NCBI RefSeq assembly: GCF_005403045.1
Contig: NZ_BJCL01000013.1
Coordinates: 84,261 to 148,260 of the forward strand
Direction of reading: 5' to 3'
Source: Pseudaquabacterium pictum
Lineage (GTDB): Bacteria; Pseudomonadota; Gammaproteobacteria; Burkholderiales; Burkholderiaceae_C
DNA: 64,000 nt
Both the position numbers and the translations under genes were made by a program. How positions within the stretch are numbered: the first letter of the stretch is position 1; each line of letters opens with the position of its first letter. Below the pieces are notes generated by a model. It was not told the origin of the DNA and made no database searches. It saw only the letters and a program-made list of their open reading frames with translations. This document shows, piece by piece, positions 34,259-43,563 of the stretch.

Positions 34259-36246
34259 CAGACAAACTCCTCGCCCGTAATCCGATCACGGGTCAACAAC
34301 TGGATGCGGACAACGGCACCATCAGCAGGCACGTGCCCGCACCACGAGATACGGTCCGACTCCTGGCGCACTCCAAAGCGGGGCGAAACCCAACCGCCAG
34401 CGCCCATGGCACCGCCGCGCTGGCACAGGAGATCACCTTGCGCCTCGAATACAAGCCGCGCAACCGGCCCCGTGCGGTTGTGCACGATGAAGCCTGATCC
34501 GTCGCGCACTGCGCTGTAAGCCAAACCCAACTGAAACACCACTTCAGTCACAGGCGCCGGCGCCTTGCCCAGTAGGCGATCGGTGATCTGGTATCCGTCG
34601 TCCAGGGCGACGATGGTGCGTTCATGGCGCAAACCGAACCGGCGCATGTAGCCGTCGTGCGATGCACGCCACGGCCATGCCGCCTGACCGCCGGTCGACT
34701 CCAGACGCGCATCCGCCTTGGCTGACCAGTTGAACGGGCCGGCCATCGTGCTCTGGTCCGCGCCCTGGAGATTCAGCGTGTTGTGCGCGCGCGTGCTGCG
34801 GAACCAGTCTCGCCACTGTCCGCCGGAGTGGTACAGGTAGGTTCCCGGATCAACCAGCATCGGGTCACCGTCAACGTCCAGGGTGACAGACAGGGCATCA
34901 GCGTGCCCGTGCGCAGCGATCGACAGATAGCCCAAGGGACCGTGGTCGAAAGTCAGCAAGCATGCGCGGCCGGCGACTTGGCGGCGGTCCACGCTGCATC
35001 CGCCATCGGCGAACAAACTGGTGCCCATCACCGGTGTGGGCCCCAACCCGGGCCGGCCAAAGATAGCATCACGCAGTCGCAGGCCCGGCAGCCCCTCGCC
35101 TGCCAGCGCGCGCCCATGCACCGCACAGATGGCAGCTGCGATTGACATCGGATAGTCGGCTTCGTGCTCACCCGACGTCAGCACCCGGCCTTCGTCGTTG
35201 TCGCAAAGCGGCGGCACAACACCATGCCGATTGGCCAATGCCACCACGTGCATGGCAAACGCGTCCAGGCGTTGCGCCACCTCGGTCGCAAAGGGTTCGG
35301 ACGCAGCCTCGGCCACGACGGATGCCAGCAGTATGAATTCGGCAGTGAACGCGCCATAGCTGGGTGACTGTTCCGCCGGCCAGCCGTCCGGCAGGATCTG
35401 CTTCAGGCATTGCGTGACAAGCTGCGCCCGTGCTGCCGCCCGCGCATGGCCCGCATCCGGCAGCTCCGGCACAGCCACCGCGATCAGATACTCGGCAGCA
35501 CATTCGGCGACCAGGTGGTTGTTTGCCGAAGAGTGCAGCGACGGGAACAGGGCCAGCAAGCGCGCATGCGCAGCCAGCATCGCCCGCGCGCGACCCAGCG
35601 TTGCGGGCCGCAAGCGGTCACCACAGAGTGACAGCGCGACCAGAAGGTTGATGGCCCGGATTGCGACATTCAGCAACTCGGCCCAGTGGATGCCACGGAA
35701 TGGGGGGTTGTTCTCGTACCAGCTGTCAATGGCAGAGCCCACAGCTTCCAGCGATGGCGTACAGCCGTTGAGTGCCGCATCGGCAGCCAGCAGTGGCAGG
35801 AACTGGAGGCGCCCGAACTCCCACACATACTTGACATCACCAATGCCGCGCTCCAGCCGATAGGCAATGTCAAAGCAGTAGCGCTCGCTGCCCGGCCACG
35901 ATTTGCCGGTACAAGGGTCCAGTGTCCAAAGACTCGCGTCAAACGCCATGCTGATGGAGCCCGCCGGCCAATGCACACCCAGCGCGGTGAACTGACCCTG
36001 CCGAAAGCGCTTGGCACCTTGCGCAATGGCGGTGCGCAGTGCCTCGTCAGACATGTGCACGCGGTCCTTCAAGCCCGGCAGCACCGCAGGCAACTGCGGT
36101 TCATGCGCATAGGCGGCCCAGCCTTGGCGCAGCCAACGCGTGCTTTGCCGGCGCAGCGCTTCGCGCAGTCTGTGTGCCAGTTCTGCGACACCCATGTTGC
36201 GCAGCCTGCGCCAAAGCCAAGCGATGCGGTCGATGCGGGCTCTCAA
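34258..36246 (-). CDS. Heparinase II/III family polysaccharide lyase
   Basis: A 662-residue protein with an N-terminal alpha/alpha-toroid (Hepar_II_III_N type) and a C-terminal beta-sandwich domain. FPSLHSSANNHLVAECAAE holds the Asn-His pair typical of the lyase active site. AAHGHADALSVTLDVDG, then DPGTYLYHSGG and STRAHNTL, are the conserved C-terminal motifs. Uronate-containing polymers are the usual substrates, which fits a mannuronate-containing EPS. I see no signal peptide. The start is probably TTG at 36246, overlapping the upstream stop (TTGA); ATG at 36195 is an alternative. The frame stays open upstream but overlaps the glycosyltransferase and is not protein-like. Confidence 0.82.
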   Translation of the reverse strand: MRARIDRIAWLWRRLRNMGVAELAHRLREALRRQSTRWLRQGWAAYAHEPQLPAVLPGLKDRVHMSDEALRTAIAQGAKRFRQGQFTALGVHWPAGSISMAFDASLWTLDPCTGKSWPGSERYCFDIAYRLERGIGDVKYVWEFGRLQFLPLLAADAALNGCTPSLEAVGSAIDSWYENNPPFRGIHWAELLNVAIRAINLLVALSLCGDRLRPATLGRARAMLAAHARLLALFPSLHSSANNHLVAECAAEYLIAVAVPELPDAGHARAAARAQLVTQCLKQILPDGWPAEQSPSYGAFTAEFILLASVVAEAASEPFATEVAQRLDAFAMHVVALANRHGVVPPLCDNDEGRVLTSGEHEADYPMSIAAAICAVHGRALAGEGLPGLRLRDAIFGRPGLGPTPVMGTSLFADGGCSVDRRQVAGRACLLTFDHGPLGYLSIAAHGHADALSVTLDVDGDPMLVDPGTYLYHSGGQWRDWFRSTRAHNTLNLQGADQSTMAGPFNWSAKADARLESTGGQAAWPWRASHDGYMRRFGLRHERTIVALDDGYQITDRLLGKAPAPVTEVVFQLGLAYSAVRDGSGFIVHNRTGPVARLVFEAQGDLLCQRGGAMGAGGWVSPRFGVRQESDRISWCGHVPADGAVVRIQLLTRDRITGEEFV

Positions 36247-37256
36247 CAGAACAACTCCGGACGGCGTGTGCGCAGCCCATCCAGTTCCAACTGCACGGCG
36301 GCCCAGCAACGCTGGCGCGCGGTGGACGCTGCCAACTCCAACTGGGGCTGCTGATCCAGCACTTGGCGGACGCCAGCCGCCAGAGCTGCTGCATCCAGGC
36401 TGGTGAACACCCCGGCCGCTCCAAGCGCTTCTGCCAACGTTGGCGAATGGTTCGTGAGCACCGGGACACCCAGGCTGATGGCCTCCTCCACAGCCATCTG
36501 CATGATGTGAGGGCGGTCGGACAGTGTGATCACCGCCGTGCTGCCCGCCATCACCTGCTGGTAAGTTGCATAGTCGATGAAGCCCAGCAGCCGAACATTG
36601 GCCGGCATCTTGGCCTGGTCGAGGCCAGCCTTCCGGTAGTTGCCGGTGATCCAGAAGTCTGCCTCCGGGCAGGCGGCAAAGGCCTCGATCGCAAGCTCCA
36701 CAGGCTCGTCGGTCGCGAAGGTGCAAACAAACATGAAGCGTGGCCGATCTCCGGAGACCTGCCGCTCCACACCTAACGGGGCCGCACTCGGCAGGGTCAG
36801 CAACAGCGCGGTCGCGGACCGCCAGGCTGCAACGATGCCGGCATCAGCACGGTTGTGCATCAAGGTCACTGGCGCACGCCGGGTCATCCAGCGGTACAGC
36901 GGCTGAAACAACCGCCATTGCGGCTTGGACAGCGCGCCACTGTGAAAGTCCTGGATCACATCACCGTTGTGCCCCGCTGCCCAGAGAGCGCAAACCAACG
37001 GCAACATCGGCGGCTGATTCAGGCAGATGATGGTCTTTGGCTTGCGCGCTCGCAGCAACTGCCAGGTGCGCCACATCAGCCTCAAGTAGCGCATGGGTTG
37101 GCGACCACCTTGGCGGCCGAGAAAGATGATCTCGACACCAAAGGTGCGCGCGGTAGCCCTGGAACGGAAGCAATCGTCCTTCCACGCAATGAAGAGCCCG
37201 TCCTTCAGTGCCAGCACGGGCATGGCCGTCGGCAGTTGAGTGTGCACGGTGTGCAT
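36243..37256 (-). CDS. Glycosyltransferase, GT-B fold (family 4-like)
   Basis: A 337-residue glycosyltransferase. The N-terminal half carries DVIQDFHSGALSKPQW, and the C-terminal half has RFMFVCTFATDEPVELAIEAF, NVRLLGFIDYATYQQVM and AVEEAISLGVPVLTNHSP. The last block is the usual donor-sugar binding region of GT4-like enzymes. It is shorter than most GT4 proteins. The start MHTVHTQLP at 37256 lies five bases after the upstream stop. A later Met (MPVLALKDG) is possible. The donor sugar is not predictable. Confidence 0.8.
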   Translation of the reverse strand: MHTVHTQLPTAMPVLALKDGLFIAWKDDCFRSRATARTFGVEIIFLGRQGGRQPMRYLRLMWRTWQLLRARKPKTIICLNQPPMLPLVCALWAAGHNGDVIQDFHSGALSKPQWRLFQPLYRWMTRRAPVTLMHNRADAGIVAAWRSATALLLTLPSAAPLGVERQVSGDRPRFMFVCTFATDEPVELAIEAFAACPEADFWITGNYRKAGLDQAKMPANVRLLGFIDYATYQQVMAGSTAVITLSDRPHIMQMAVEEAISLGVPVLTNHSPTLAEALGAAGVFTSLDAAALAAGVRQVLDQQPQLELAASTARQRCWAAVQLELDGLRTRRPELFC

Positions 37257-37261
37257 GGCGG

Positions 37262-38275
37262 TCAAGGCTGCCAGGCCAGGCCGAACATGGCACGCAGACG
37301 CACGAGCGCACGACGCACGTCGCGATCGATCACACTGCGCAAGCACTTGGCCAGCCCCAGCCCCACTACTGTCGGCAGGCACCAGGGGTAGAAGCGCACC
37401 GTGAACCTGATCTGCGCGCGGACCAGGTAATACTCGGACAACAGGCTGCGCTTTGACCTGTCCGTGCTGGACCCGATGGTGCGTCCCTCCTTGTGATAGA
37501 CCACGGCGCCAGGTGCGTAACCGAGGCCGAAACCCCGTCGCCTTGCACGCACAGCCCAGTCAATCTCTTCGTAATAGAGAAAATAGCCGTCGTACATGGC
37601 GCCGGTGGCCTCCAGGCAGGGCCGAGAAATCATCAGAGCAGCACCAAGTATGTAGTCCAGCTGCGACTCGACCCAACCCTGGTCGCGCTGCGCCGACACC
37701 CCAGCATGGGCGCCAAGCAACTTTGCGCGCCCCAGCCAGCGCGAGAACCTGGCGCCGGCGTAGGCCTGAACGATCGACCGGTCCCAGTCGAACACAACGG
37801 TGGCCCCGCACATGCCCAGACCAGGGCGTTCAGCCATGCGCATGGCCATGGCACTGACACACCCCGGCGCCAGCATCGCGTCGTTGTTGAGCAGCAGAAT
37901 CCCGTCGTAGTCAGCATGGCGTTGCACAAGTGCGATGCCGACGTTGTTGCCGCCTGCAAAGCCCAGATTGCCACCTGTGTCCACCAGCACCACGGGCAAC
38001 CGATTCCAGGCCTGGGCGCCTTCCGTGCACTGCTGGCCAGGGGTTGGCGGTTCAGGCCAGGCGGCGGCCGGCTGCGTGGTGCGGTCCACCAAACACACGC
38101 CGCTGGACTGCAACCACGACCGGATCAGTTCGAGCGACCCGTCACCTGAGGCGTTGTCGCAGACCACCACACCGGCAATGGCCGGGTCGGCAACGTCACG
38201 GATCGATGCCAAGCAGTCGATGGTGTCAGGCCCGTTCCGCCAATTGAGGACGATCAGCCAGATGCGTGGTGTCAT
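37262..38275 (-). CDS. Glycosyltransferase family 2 protein
   Basis: A 337-residue GT-A fold enzyme of the rhamnosyltransferase-like GT2 group. IWLIVLNWRNGPDTIDCLASI opens the domain, followed by VVVCDNASGDGSLE. NLGFAGGNNVGI and LLLNNDAMLAPGCV carry the metal-binding acidic motif, and YYEEIDWAVRARR is the conserved catalytic region. It probably transfers a sugar to the lipid-linked repeat on the cytoplasmic side. Rhamnose is possible given the rfb genes. The ATG at 38275 overlaps the polymerase stop (ATGA). Confidence 0.88.
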   Translation of the reverse strand: MTPRIWLIVLNWRNGPDTIDCLASIRDVADPAIAGVVVCDNASGDGSLELIRSWLQSSGVCLVDRTTQPAAAWPEPPTPGQQCTEGAQAWNRLPVVLVDTGGNLGFAGGNNVGIALVQRHADYDGILLLNNDAMLAPGCVSAMAMRMAERPGLGMCGATVVFDWDRSIVQAYAGARFSRWLGRAKLLGAHAGVSAQRDQGWVESQLDYILGAALMISRPCLEATGAMYDGYFLYYEEIDWAVRARRRGFGLGYAPGAVVYHKEGRTIGSSTDRSKRSLLSEYYLVRAQIRFTVRFYPWCLPTVVGLGLAKCLRSVIDRDVRRALVRLRAMFGLAWQP

Positions 38276-39816
38276 GGGTGCCGCAGCCCGAAACGCCGTG
38301 GATGCGCTGCAGGTTGCACCACCTGCAATGTGCGCAGGCGGTCGGCAATGCTCACCAGCATGCAAGACACCAGCACCATGACCAGCCCGTGGTTGTGCGG
38401 CAACGACAACACCCCCTTGATCAGGGCAAAGCCGAAGACTGAAGCGGCCAAGGCCAGCGCAAGCAAGTCGGGTTCGGCCTGCGCCAATCCATGGCGAAGA
38501 CCAAGACCAACGAGCGCGAGCAAGACGAATGCAAACAATATCAATGACGGAAAACCACCGTCAAGCAAGTAGGAGAGGTAGGAACTGTCCAAGGTCAGCA
38601 CACCATAGTTCCCGACGAAGCCCAAAACTTGACCACCAATGTCCTGGCCGTAGCCAAGCAACGGACTGACCGCTGCCTTCGCCAGACCCGCCTCCCACAT
38701 GCGCAGGCGCACCAGCGAACTGGATTGCTCGGCTGCTGTTCTGCCGACCACGATGTCCAGCACGAAGTACACAGCCACCAAACCGATACACACGATCGCA
38801 ATCGCGACCAGCAAGTTCAAAGCAGCGGCAACCGAGTGCCTCGCCAGCTTGTAGCGGCGCAAGAGCATGGCAGGCGCCAACAGCCCAAGCACCAGCACAT
38901 AGGTGCCGATGCCAGACCGTGATCCAGTTTTGGCCACGATCACTGCAAACAGGCAGAGCAGTGCGAGCAGTGCCAGTGCTCGCAGCCATCGAAACCCTTG
39001 ACTGAAGGCCCAGTACACGGTCACCGGCGTGACCAGTACCATGAACTCCGACAGGGTCAGCGGATGGCTGAAGGTGGACTGCAATCGGGCACCATCACCG
39101 CGCAGTTTCTCACGCAGAACTTGCTCAAGATATTCGGAGTCGACTTGCAGGATTCCGGCAAAGAGATTGTGGCCAAGACGCCACTCCAACAGGCCCAGCA
39201 AGCCCACCAAAAGTGCCGAGGCGACGAACGCCGCAACCAGCTTGTGCACATCGTTACGGGTTTGCACGACGCCAAGGGCAATGAACAGGGGCGCGAATGT
39301 GGACAGCACATCATTGAGCCAGGCGCGGACGGCAATCACTGGGTACTCTGAAGCGACGGACGCCACCAATTTCCACAGAATGAGCAGCAGCACAGGGTAG
39401 ATCACCACTCGAAACTGGGCTGCACGCTCCTGCAAGCGCTGTCGAAACGCTGGCCCCTTTGCCAACAGATACATGCCCACTATGAGCAAGGCCAACAGGG
39501 ACAACCGAGACAGCGAGAATGACGGCATGCCTGGCAGCCTGAACCCGGCATAACGCGGCCACAAGACGGTGGCAAACACAAAAAACACCAAGAGCCCGAA
39601 GCCGAAACGCTCGATGCCTGCGGACGCCTGGGGCGCCAGCACCAGAACACCGGCTCCGATCGCGCCAAAAACAAGCAGAACCAGCCAGATGGACAGAAAT
39701 GGCGCACCTGACGAAAAGAGCGTCGCGACTGCAACGATCAGCGTCAGCAATACCAACCCGAGGCCAAAGGCCAAGCCGCGCCATACCGCCTGCGGCCCTC
39801 CTCGTCTCACCAACAT
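38272..39816 (-). CDS. Wzy-type polymerase / O-antigen ligase family membrane protein
   Basis: A 514-residue inner-membrane protein with about 12 helices and a long periplasmic loop containing DSEYLEQVLREKL. GSRSGIGTYVL after a helix, and SPLLGYGQDIGGQVLGF, fit the Wzy_C/O-antigen-ligase superfamily. In a locus with Wzx and EpsE/F/G it is the best candidate for the repeat-unit polymerase. Wzy proteins vary a great deal, so the name rests on topology and context. It starts 20 bases after the FrhB-like gene. Confidence 0.8.
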   Translation of the reverse strand: MLVRRGGPQAVWRGLAFGLGLVLLTLIVAVATLFSSGAPFLSIWLVLLVFGAIGAGVLVLAPQASAGIERFGFGLLVFFVFATVLWPRYAGFRLPGMPSFSLSRLSLLALLIVGMYLLAKGPAFRQRLQERAAQFRVVIYPVLLLILWKLVASVASEYPVIAVRAWLNDVLSTFAPLFIALGVVQTRNDVHKLVAAFVASALLVGLLGLLEWRLGHNLFAGILQVDSEYLEQVLREKLRGDGARLQSTFSHPLTLSEFMVLVTPVTVYWAFSQGFRWLRALALLALLCLFAVIVAKTGSRSGIGTYVLVLGLLAPAMLLRRYKLARHSVAAALNLLVAIAIVCIGLVAVYFVLDIVVGRTAAEQSSSLVRLRMWEAGLAKAAVSPLLGYGQDIGGQVLGFVGNYGVLTLDSSYLSYLLDGGFPSLILFAFVLLALVGLGLRHGLAQAEPDLLALALAASVFGFALIKGVLSLPHNHGLVMVLVSCMLVSIADRLRTLQVVQPAAHPRRFGLRHP

Positions 39817-39836
39817 GGATGTTCTCCAGCCGACAT

Positions 39837-41063
39837 TCAGAAGCGATTACCGAGGAAACGCCGAGCCGCACCCAGAAATTCCTTGGCAAGGCCAACCGGT
39901 GAAGTCCGTACTGCCAGTTGGCCAAGCTGAAGGCCTTGGTAGCTAGGCACGGCGCCACCAAGAAGACGGAGCGCCAGCATGCGGGCAAGGAGCACCGACT
40001 TGCGCCTGTGCTGATAGGGCTGGATTGCGCGCAAATCGCCGGGGTCGAAAGGTTCCAAATGTACGGATGCCCGCTGCGCTTCAGCAACCAGGCGCTCACC
40101 CACAACCGTGCGCGCAACCACCAAACTGCGTCCATCACGTTCCGTGAAGTCCGGATAGCCGTCTCGACCGTACCAAGCATCGGCACACACCACGTCGGCA
40201 AACTCACCAGTGCCATCGGCGCAGAGCTTGCAGCGTGTCTGCAGATGGCGATTGAGGATGTTGCCCCAAGCCGTGTTGTAGTCCATCGCCTCAGTCCTGC
40301 CGGCCGCCGTTCTCGCCTGCGTCAAACCCGGCCAACCGTCACCCCGGTAGCGAAAATGCACGACGTCTTCAGACACCAATTGCATCTGCTTCAAGATGGC
40401 CGAGGTCCCGTGCTGGCTGGGCGTACCGGCGCACATGAACGACAGCAAGATGGGAATCCGCTCAGCCAGAGACGGCTCTTGCGAGATGATCTTTCGGACC
40501 GCTGCAACGTCGCACGGCTTGCCCACAAACGCAAACCGTCCGGGTAGAGCAAGTGCCACAGGCAGTGCAGCCACCGGTGAAGCAGGAGAGTAGCGTGACC
40601 CGGCACCATCCAGCACTTCAGATCGCGTCCGACTGATCATCGCCTCGTTGCGGAGCGGCTCACCGGGTGCCACCTGCACGTGCAGCACGAAGTCGACCTG
40701 GCGACTCGCCAACAGGTGGATCAGCAGCGCCGAGAGCACGCCACCAGACGAGCCGCGATGACGCACATCCGGGTCCACCGCATGGCCGGCAGAAACGCGC
40801 CGCACAGGGCCCCACGCCGGCTCGTAACGGGTGCCCTCCTCAAACCGCACTGGATGAGAAAGACCAAGTCCCGGGCAGACAGCCCGAACTCGCGCTTGCT
40901 CGGCATCGGTCAGGTCCCGCTCGGCATGCGGCCGGAGGAAGCCCTTGGCATTCAGCCGCATCGCGACAACCGACGGTCCGACCGCGGGCACGCAGGCTCC
41001 GCATCCAGAGCACAGGCCGGACTTGACGATACCGGCCAGGGTTTGGTCAGTGCGCACCGGCAC
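39837..41063 (-). CDS. FrhB/FdhB-like Fe-S protein (coenzyme F420 hydrogenase beta-subunit family)
   Basis: A 408-residue protein with an N-terminal CSGCGAC iron-sulfur-like cluster motif, a central GSSGGVLSALLIHLL segment and GKPCDVAAVRK. A further Cys block, CKLCADGTGEFADVVCADAW, follows. These are the marks of the FrhB family. Members in bacterial surface-polysaccharide loci often sit beside pyruvyl transferases, as here; they are thought to be flavin/Fe-S oxidoreductases of unknown substrate. The start overlaps the pyruvyl transferase end by 17 bases, so the two are tightly coupled. Confidence 0.83.
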   Translation of the reverse strand: MPVRTDQTLAGIVKSGLCSGCGACVPAVGPSVVAMRLNAKGFLRPHAERDLTDAEQARVRAVCPGLGLSHPVRFEEGTRYEPAWGPVRRVSAGHAVDPDVRHRGSSGGVLSALLIHLLASRQVDFVLHVQVAPGEPLRNEAMISRTRSEVLDGAGSRYSPASPVAALPVALALPGRFAFVGKPCDVAAVRKIISQEPSLAERIPILLSFMCAGTPSQHGTSAILKQMQLVSEDVVHFRYRGDGWPGLTQARTAAGRTEAMDYNTAWGNILNRHLQTRCKLCADGTGEFADVVCADAWYGRDGYPDFTERDGRSLVVARTVVGERLVAEAQRASVHLEPFDPGDLRAIQPYQHRRKSVLLARMLALRLLGGAVPSYQGLQLGQLAVRTSPVGLAKEFLGAARRFLGNRF

Positions 41064-42219
41064 ACTCCGTCAGCAGGCTTGCCAATGCAGCCCGATAGCG
41101 GTCAAGGCGGCCCTCGGCAGCCTGCATACCAACCCGCACCTGCTGCGCCAGTTCGTCGCGATGTTCAAACCCTGTCTTGATGCGTTGAATGACCTGCGAT
41201 TCGGACTCAACCTGGCAATCGGCGACATGTGAATAACCCAACGTGCCGAACAAGCCTGTGAACTTGCGGCTGTAGGCCATGGGCACACCGGGCACACCAG
41301 ACGAAAATGCGGCGATGCAGGCATGCATGCGTGCCCCGGTGAAGTAGTCCAGACCGGAAATGAAACTCTTCGCGGCGCTTGGCGACTCGAATGGGCCAGC
41401 CAGTTGTACATGTGGCCGCAATGCAGAAACCTGCTGAGACGCACGCCAGTCATCCTCCACCTCGCGGTCTGGGGTAACGACGTGTGGGACCAACCAGACA
41501 TCCGCGCCAGCAACCACAGTGAACCAGTCCACGAGGTCCAGGATGGACCTTCTGTAGTCGAGTTTCAAACCGAACTGGTTGTTGCCGGTGTAACCACCCG
41601 ACCAAAGCAAACCGGAAACGTTGATGCCGACACGAGGCCGACCACCAAATTTCTGCGCCTGCTCGAACGGCAGGGCAAAGGCCACATCAGTGACTTCAAG
41701 CAGTGGCGTTTTCAATCCGCGCCCCTGGTAAAACGCTGTCGAAAGCTGATCACGGGTGCAAACCAGGTCGGCACCCGCCATTACCCGGTTAGCCCACCAG
41801 CCAGTGATATTGCCTTTGAAAGGTCCAAGTGTTTGCGGCGCGAACACAAAACGTCGAGAGCCTCGTTGGGCCCAGAGCTTTGTGCCGATGTGGAACACCA
41901 GTCGCTTCAGGCCGTAAATATCAGCGAAACTATCGCCTTCACCGATGTCGAGGATGAGATCGCAACCGGCAAAGGTTTCACGCAACTTCGAATCGAACCC
42001 CAACAAGCGGTTTCGAGTGACACGGCAAACGGCATCCGCCCCAGACGACCCCGCATCGGCACCTTCGCGTGTTCCGCCAATCACCACAAATCTGACTTGC
42101 ACACCCGCTGCGTTTGCAGCTTCACGTACAAGCCGCATCTGAGATACCGTCAAGGCGACAACACCTAGGTTGCCGGAATCAAGACTGTGCCACAACAGGC
42201 CAACATTGATCGTGGTCAT
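41047..42219 (-). CDS. Polysaccharide pyruvyl transferase family protein
   Basis: A 390-residue GT-B-like pyruvyl transferase (CsaB/WcaK family). NVGLLWHSLDSGNLGVVALT is the typical N-terminal block. LILDIGEGDSFADIYG and FVFAPQTLGPFKG follow, and the C-terminal half has VGINVSGLLWSGG and the conserved TGARMHACIAAFSSGVP. These enzymes add pyruvate ketals from phosphoenolpyruvate to sugars, giving an acidic polymer. The ATG overlaps the flippase stop (TAATG). Confidence 0.9.
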   Translation of the reverse strand: MTTINVGLLWHSLDSGNLGVVALTVSQMRLVREAANAAGVQVRFVVIGGTREGADAGSSGADAVCRVTRNRLLGFDSKLRETFAGCDLILDIGEGDSFADIYGLKRLVFHIGTKLWAQRGSRRFVFAPQTLGPFKGNITGWWANRVMAGADLVCTRDQLSTAFYQGRGLKTPLLEVTDVAFALPFEQAQKFGGRPRVGINVSGLLWSGGYTGNNQFGLKLDYRRSILDLVDWFTVVAGADVWLVPHVVTPDREVEDDWRASQQVSALRPHVQLAGPFESPSAAKSFISGLDYFTGARMHACIAAFSSGVPGVPMAYSRKFTGLFGTLGYSHVADCQVESESQVIQRIKTGFEHRDELAQQVRVGMQAAEGRLDRYRAALASLLTECAGAH

Positions 42220-43457
42220 TACTTACCACGGGCAGTTTGCCCACTCTGCAAACGCCAAACCCACCAGAAGTACCCCAACGTCATTGAAATCTGCCCAGCC
42301 ATATAAATTCGAACGAAATCATCGAGTTGCCTCTGGGAGACGGAGAGCAATCCCAGCAACCCCGCCATGACACCCAAGCTAACCAATTGAACAACGACCC
42401 GCTTTGACTGAAATCCGGCCGCAGTGATCACGACCCCCGCGCTCGCAGCCACATATCGCAGCATCAGAACAGCACCAAACAATGGCAAAAGTGCAGCCAG
42501 CCCTTGAAAAGACTGGCCGAACATCACATCCGCCAACTGCTGCGGAAAGAGCATCAGCGGCAGTCCAAAGGAAGCACCGATGAGGGCCATCAGACCGCCG
42601 GTCTTTGCCGCTGTCGGCCAGAAGCGGGGATTAGCGTCAGATGCCAATCGAGACAGGCGAGGAATCATCACATTGCCAACCACAGGTGCCAACGCACCAA
42701 CCCCCAGAACAATCTTCTGTCCTGCACTGTACAAACCAACAGCTTGCGTGCCGAACAGTGCACGGACGACCACAACATCCAACTGATTCCAAGCCGTGAC
42801 CAACATGCCGTCCACACCATAGGGCCAAGCACGGCGTAGCGTAGACAAAGGCCCCAGCAGAACGGGGTCGCGCAGGCGCAGCGCTGGTGTCACCTTGCAA
42901 GCTGCGCGCCAGGCCATTGCCAAGTAGAAGCAACGTGAAACCACCATCGCCCACGCCACCTGCATGGGTGTACCGCCATGCAATGCCACTGCCCCGGCGA
43001 GTGCAAACTGCAGCGCATTGGCCAGCGTGACCAAGCCGGCCTCCAGGTCAAACCGGCCCAGCGCGCGAAGTGGTGCCGCGAAGAAGTCGGAAAACGACAT
43101 GGCCAGTGCGGCCAAAAAGAGCGGTGTGACAAGGGCGGGTGGCAAGACGGTCGGCCCGATGGCCACACTGGCGCACACCATCAACAGAACGGCCGCGAGC
43201 ATCAGCAACAGCTTGGCCCGGAATGCCTCCGAGATCAGCCTCGCCGCCTCCTCGGGCCTGGCCGCCACCTCGCGCAACAGGTACAGCGCGAAGCCGAAAT
43301 CCACCAGCAAGGCCATCAGAGCACTAAAGCTGAAAACGAAGCTGAACAAGCCGAACTGTGGTGGGCCCCACAAGCGTGCCAACAGCAGAAAGAGCAACAG
43401 CCCCACCAGCAGCCGGCTCCCAACCGAAACTGCTGTGTAAACAAAATTGCGCTTCAT
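42219..43457 (-). CDS. Wzx-type polysaccharide repeat-unit flippase
   Basis: A 412-residue membrane protein with about 12 helices in the MOP/Wzx family. It has the N-terminal FVYTAVSVGSRLLVGLLLF, the LWGPPQFGLFSF block and VVVRALFGTQAVGLYSAGQK. It should move the undecaprenyl-linked repeat unit across the inner membrane. Immediately before the ATG is the palindrome CTGACCAGGTCAG, which contains the likely ribosome site. Its stop overlaps the pyruvyl transferase start (TAATG). Confidence 0.9.
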   Translation of the reverse strand: MKRNFVYTAVSVGSRLLVGLLLFLLLARLWGPPQFGLFSFVFSFSALMALLVDFGFALYLLREVAARPEEAARLISEAFRAKLLLMLAAVLLMVCASVAIGPTVLPPALVTPLFLAALAMSFSDFFAAPLRALGRFDLEAGLVTLANALQFALAGAVALHGGTPMQVAWAMVVSRCFYLAMAWRAACKVTPALRLRDPVLLGPLSTLRRAWPYGVDGMLVTAWNQLDVVVVRALFGTQAVGLYSAGQKIVLGVGALAPVVGNVMIPRLSRLASDANPRFWPTAAKTGGLMALIGASFGLPLMLFPQQLADVMFGQSFQGLAALLPLFGAVLMLRYVAASAGVVITAAGFQSKRVVVQLVSLGVMAGLLGLLSVSQRQLDDFVRIYMAGQISMTLGYFWWVWRLQSGQTARGK

Positions 43458-43563
43458 CTGACCTGGTCAGCAGCCGGAGACAAAGATCCATCACAGGAAC
43501 CGCACTGTTCCCGACGGCAGCCGCTTGAGCACATGCAGCTAACGCAACCGGCCCACTCCAAGC
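43458..43563. other. Spacer between epsI and the flippase gene
   Basis: 106 bases between the conserved eps/exosortase block and the variable sugar-assembly genes. It contains the palindrome CTGACCAGGTCAG (43458-43470, minus strand) next to the wzx start. No terminator was seen, so read-through is likely. Confidence 0.4.

Noticed and set aside
34258..36726. 822-residue version of the heparinase-like protein
   Set aside because: The first 160 residues overlap the glycosyltransferase gene in another frame and are not protein-like.
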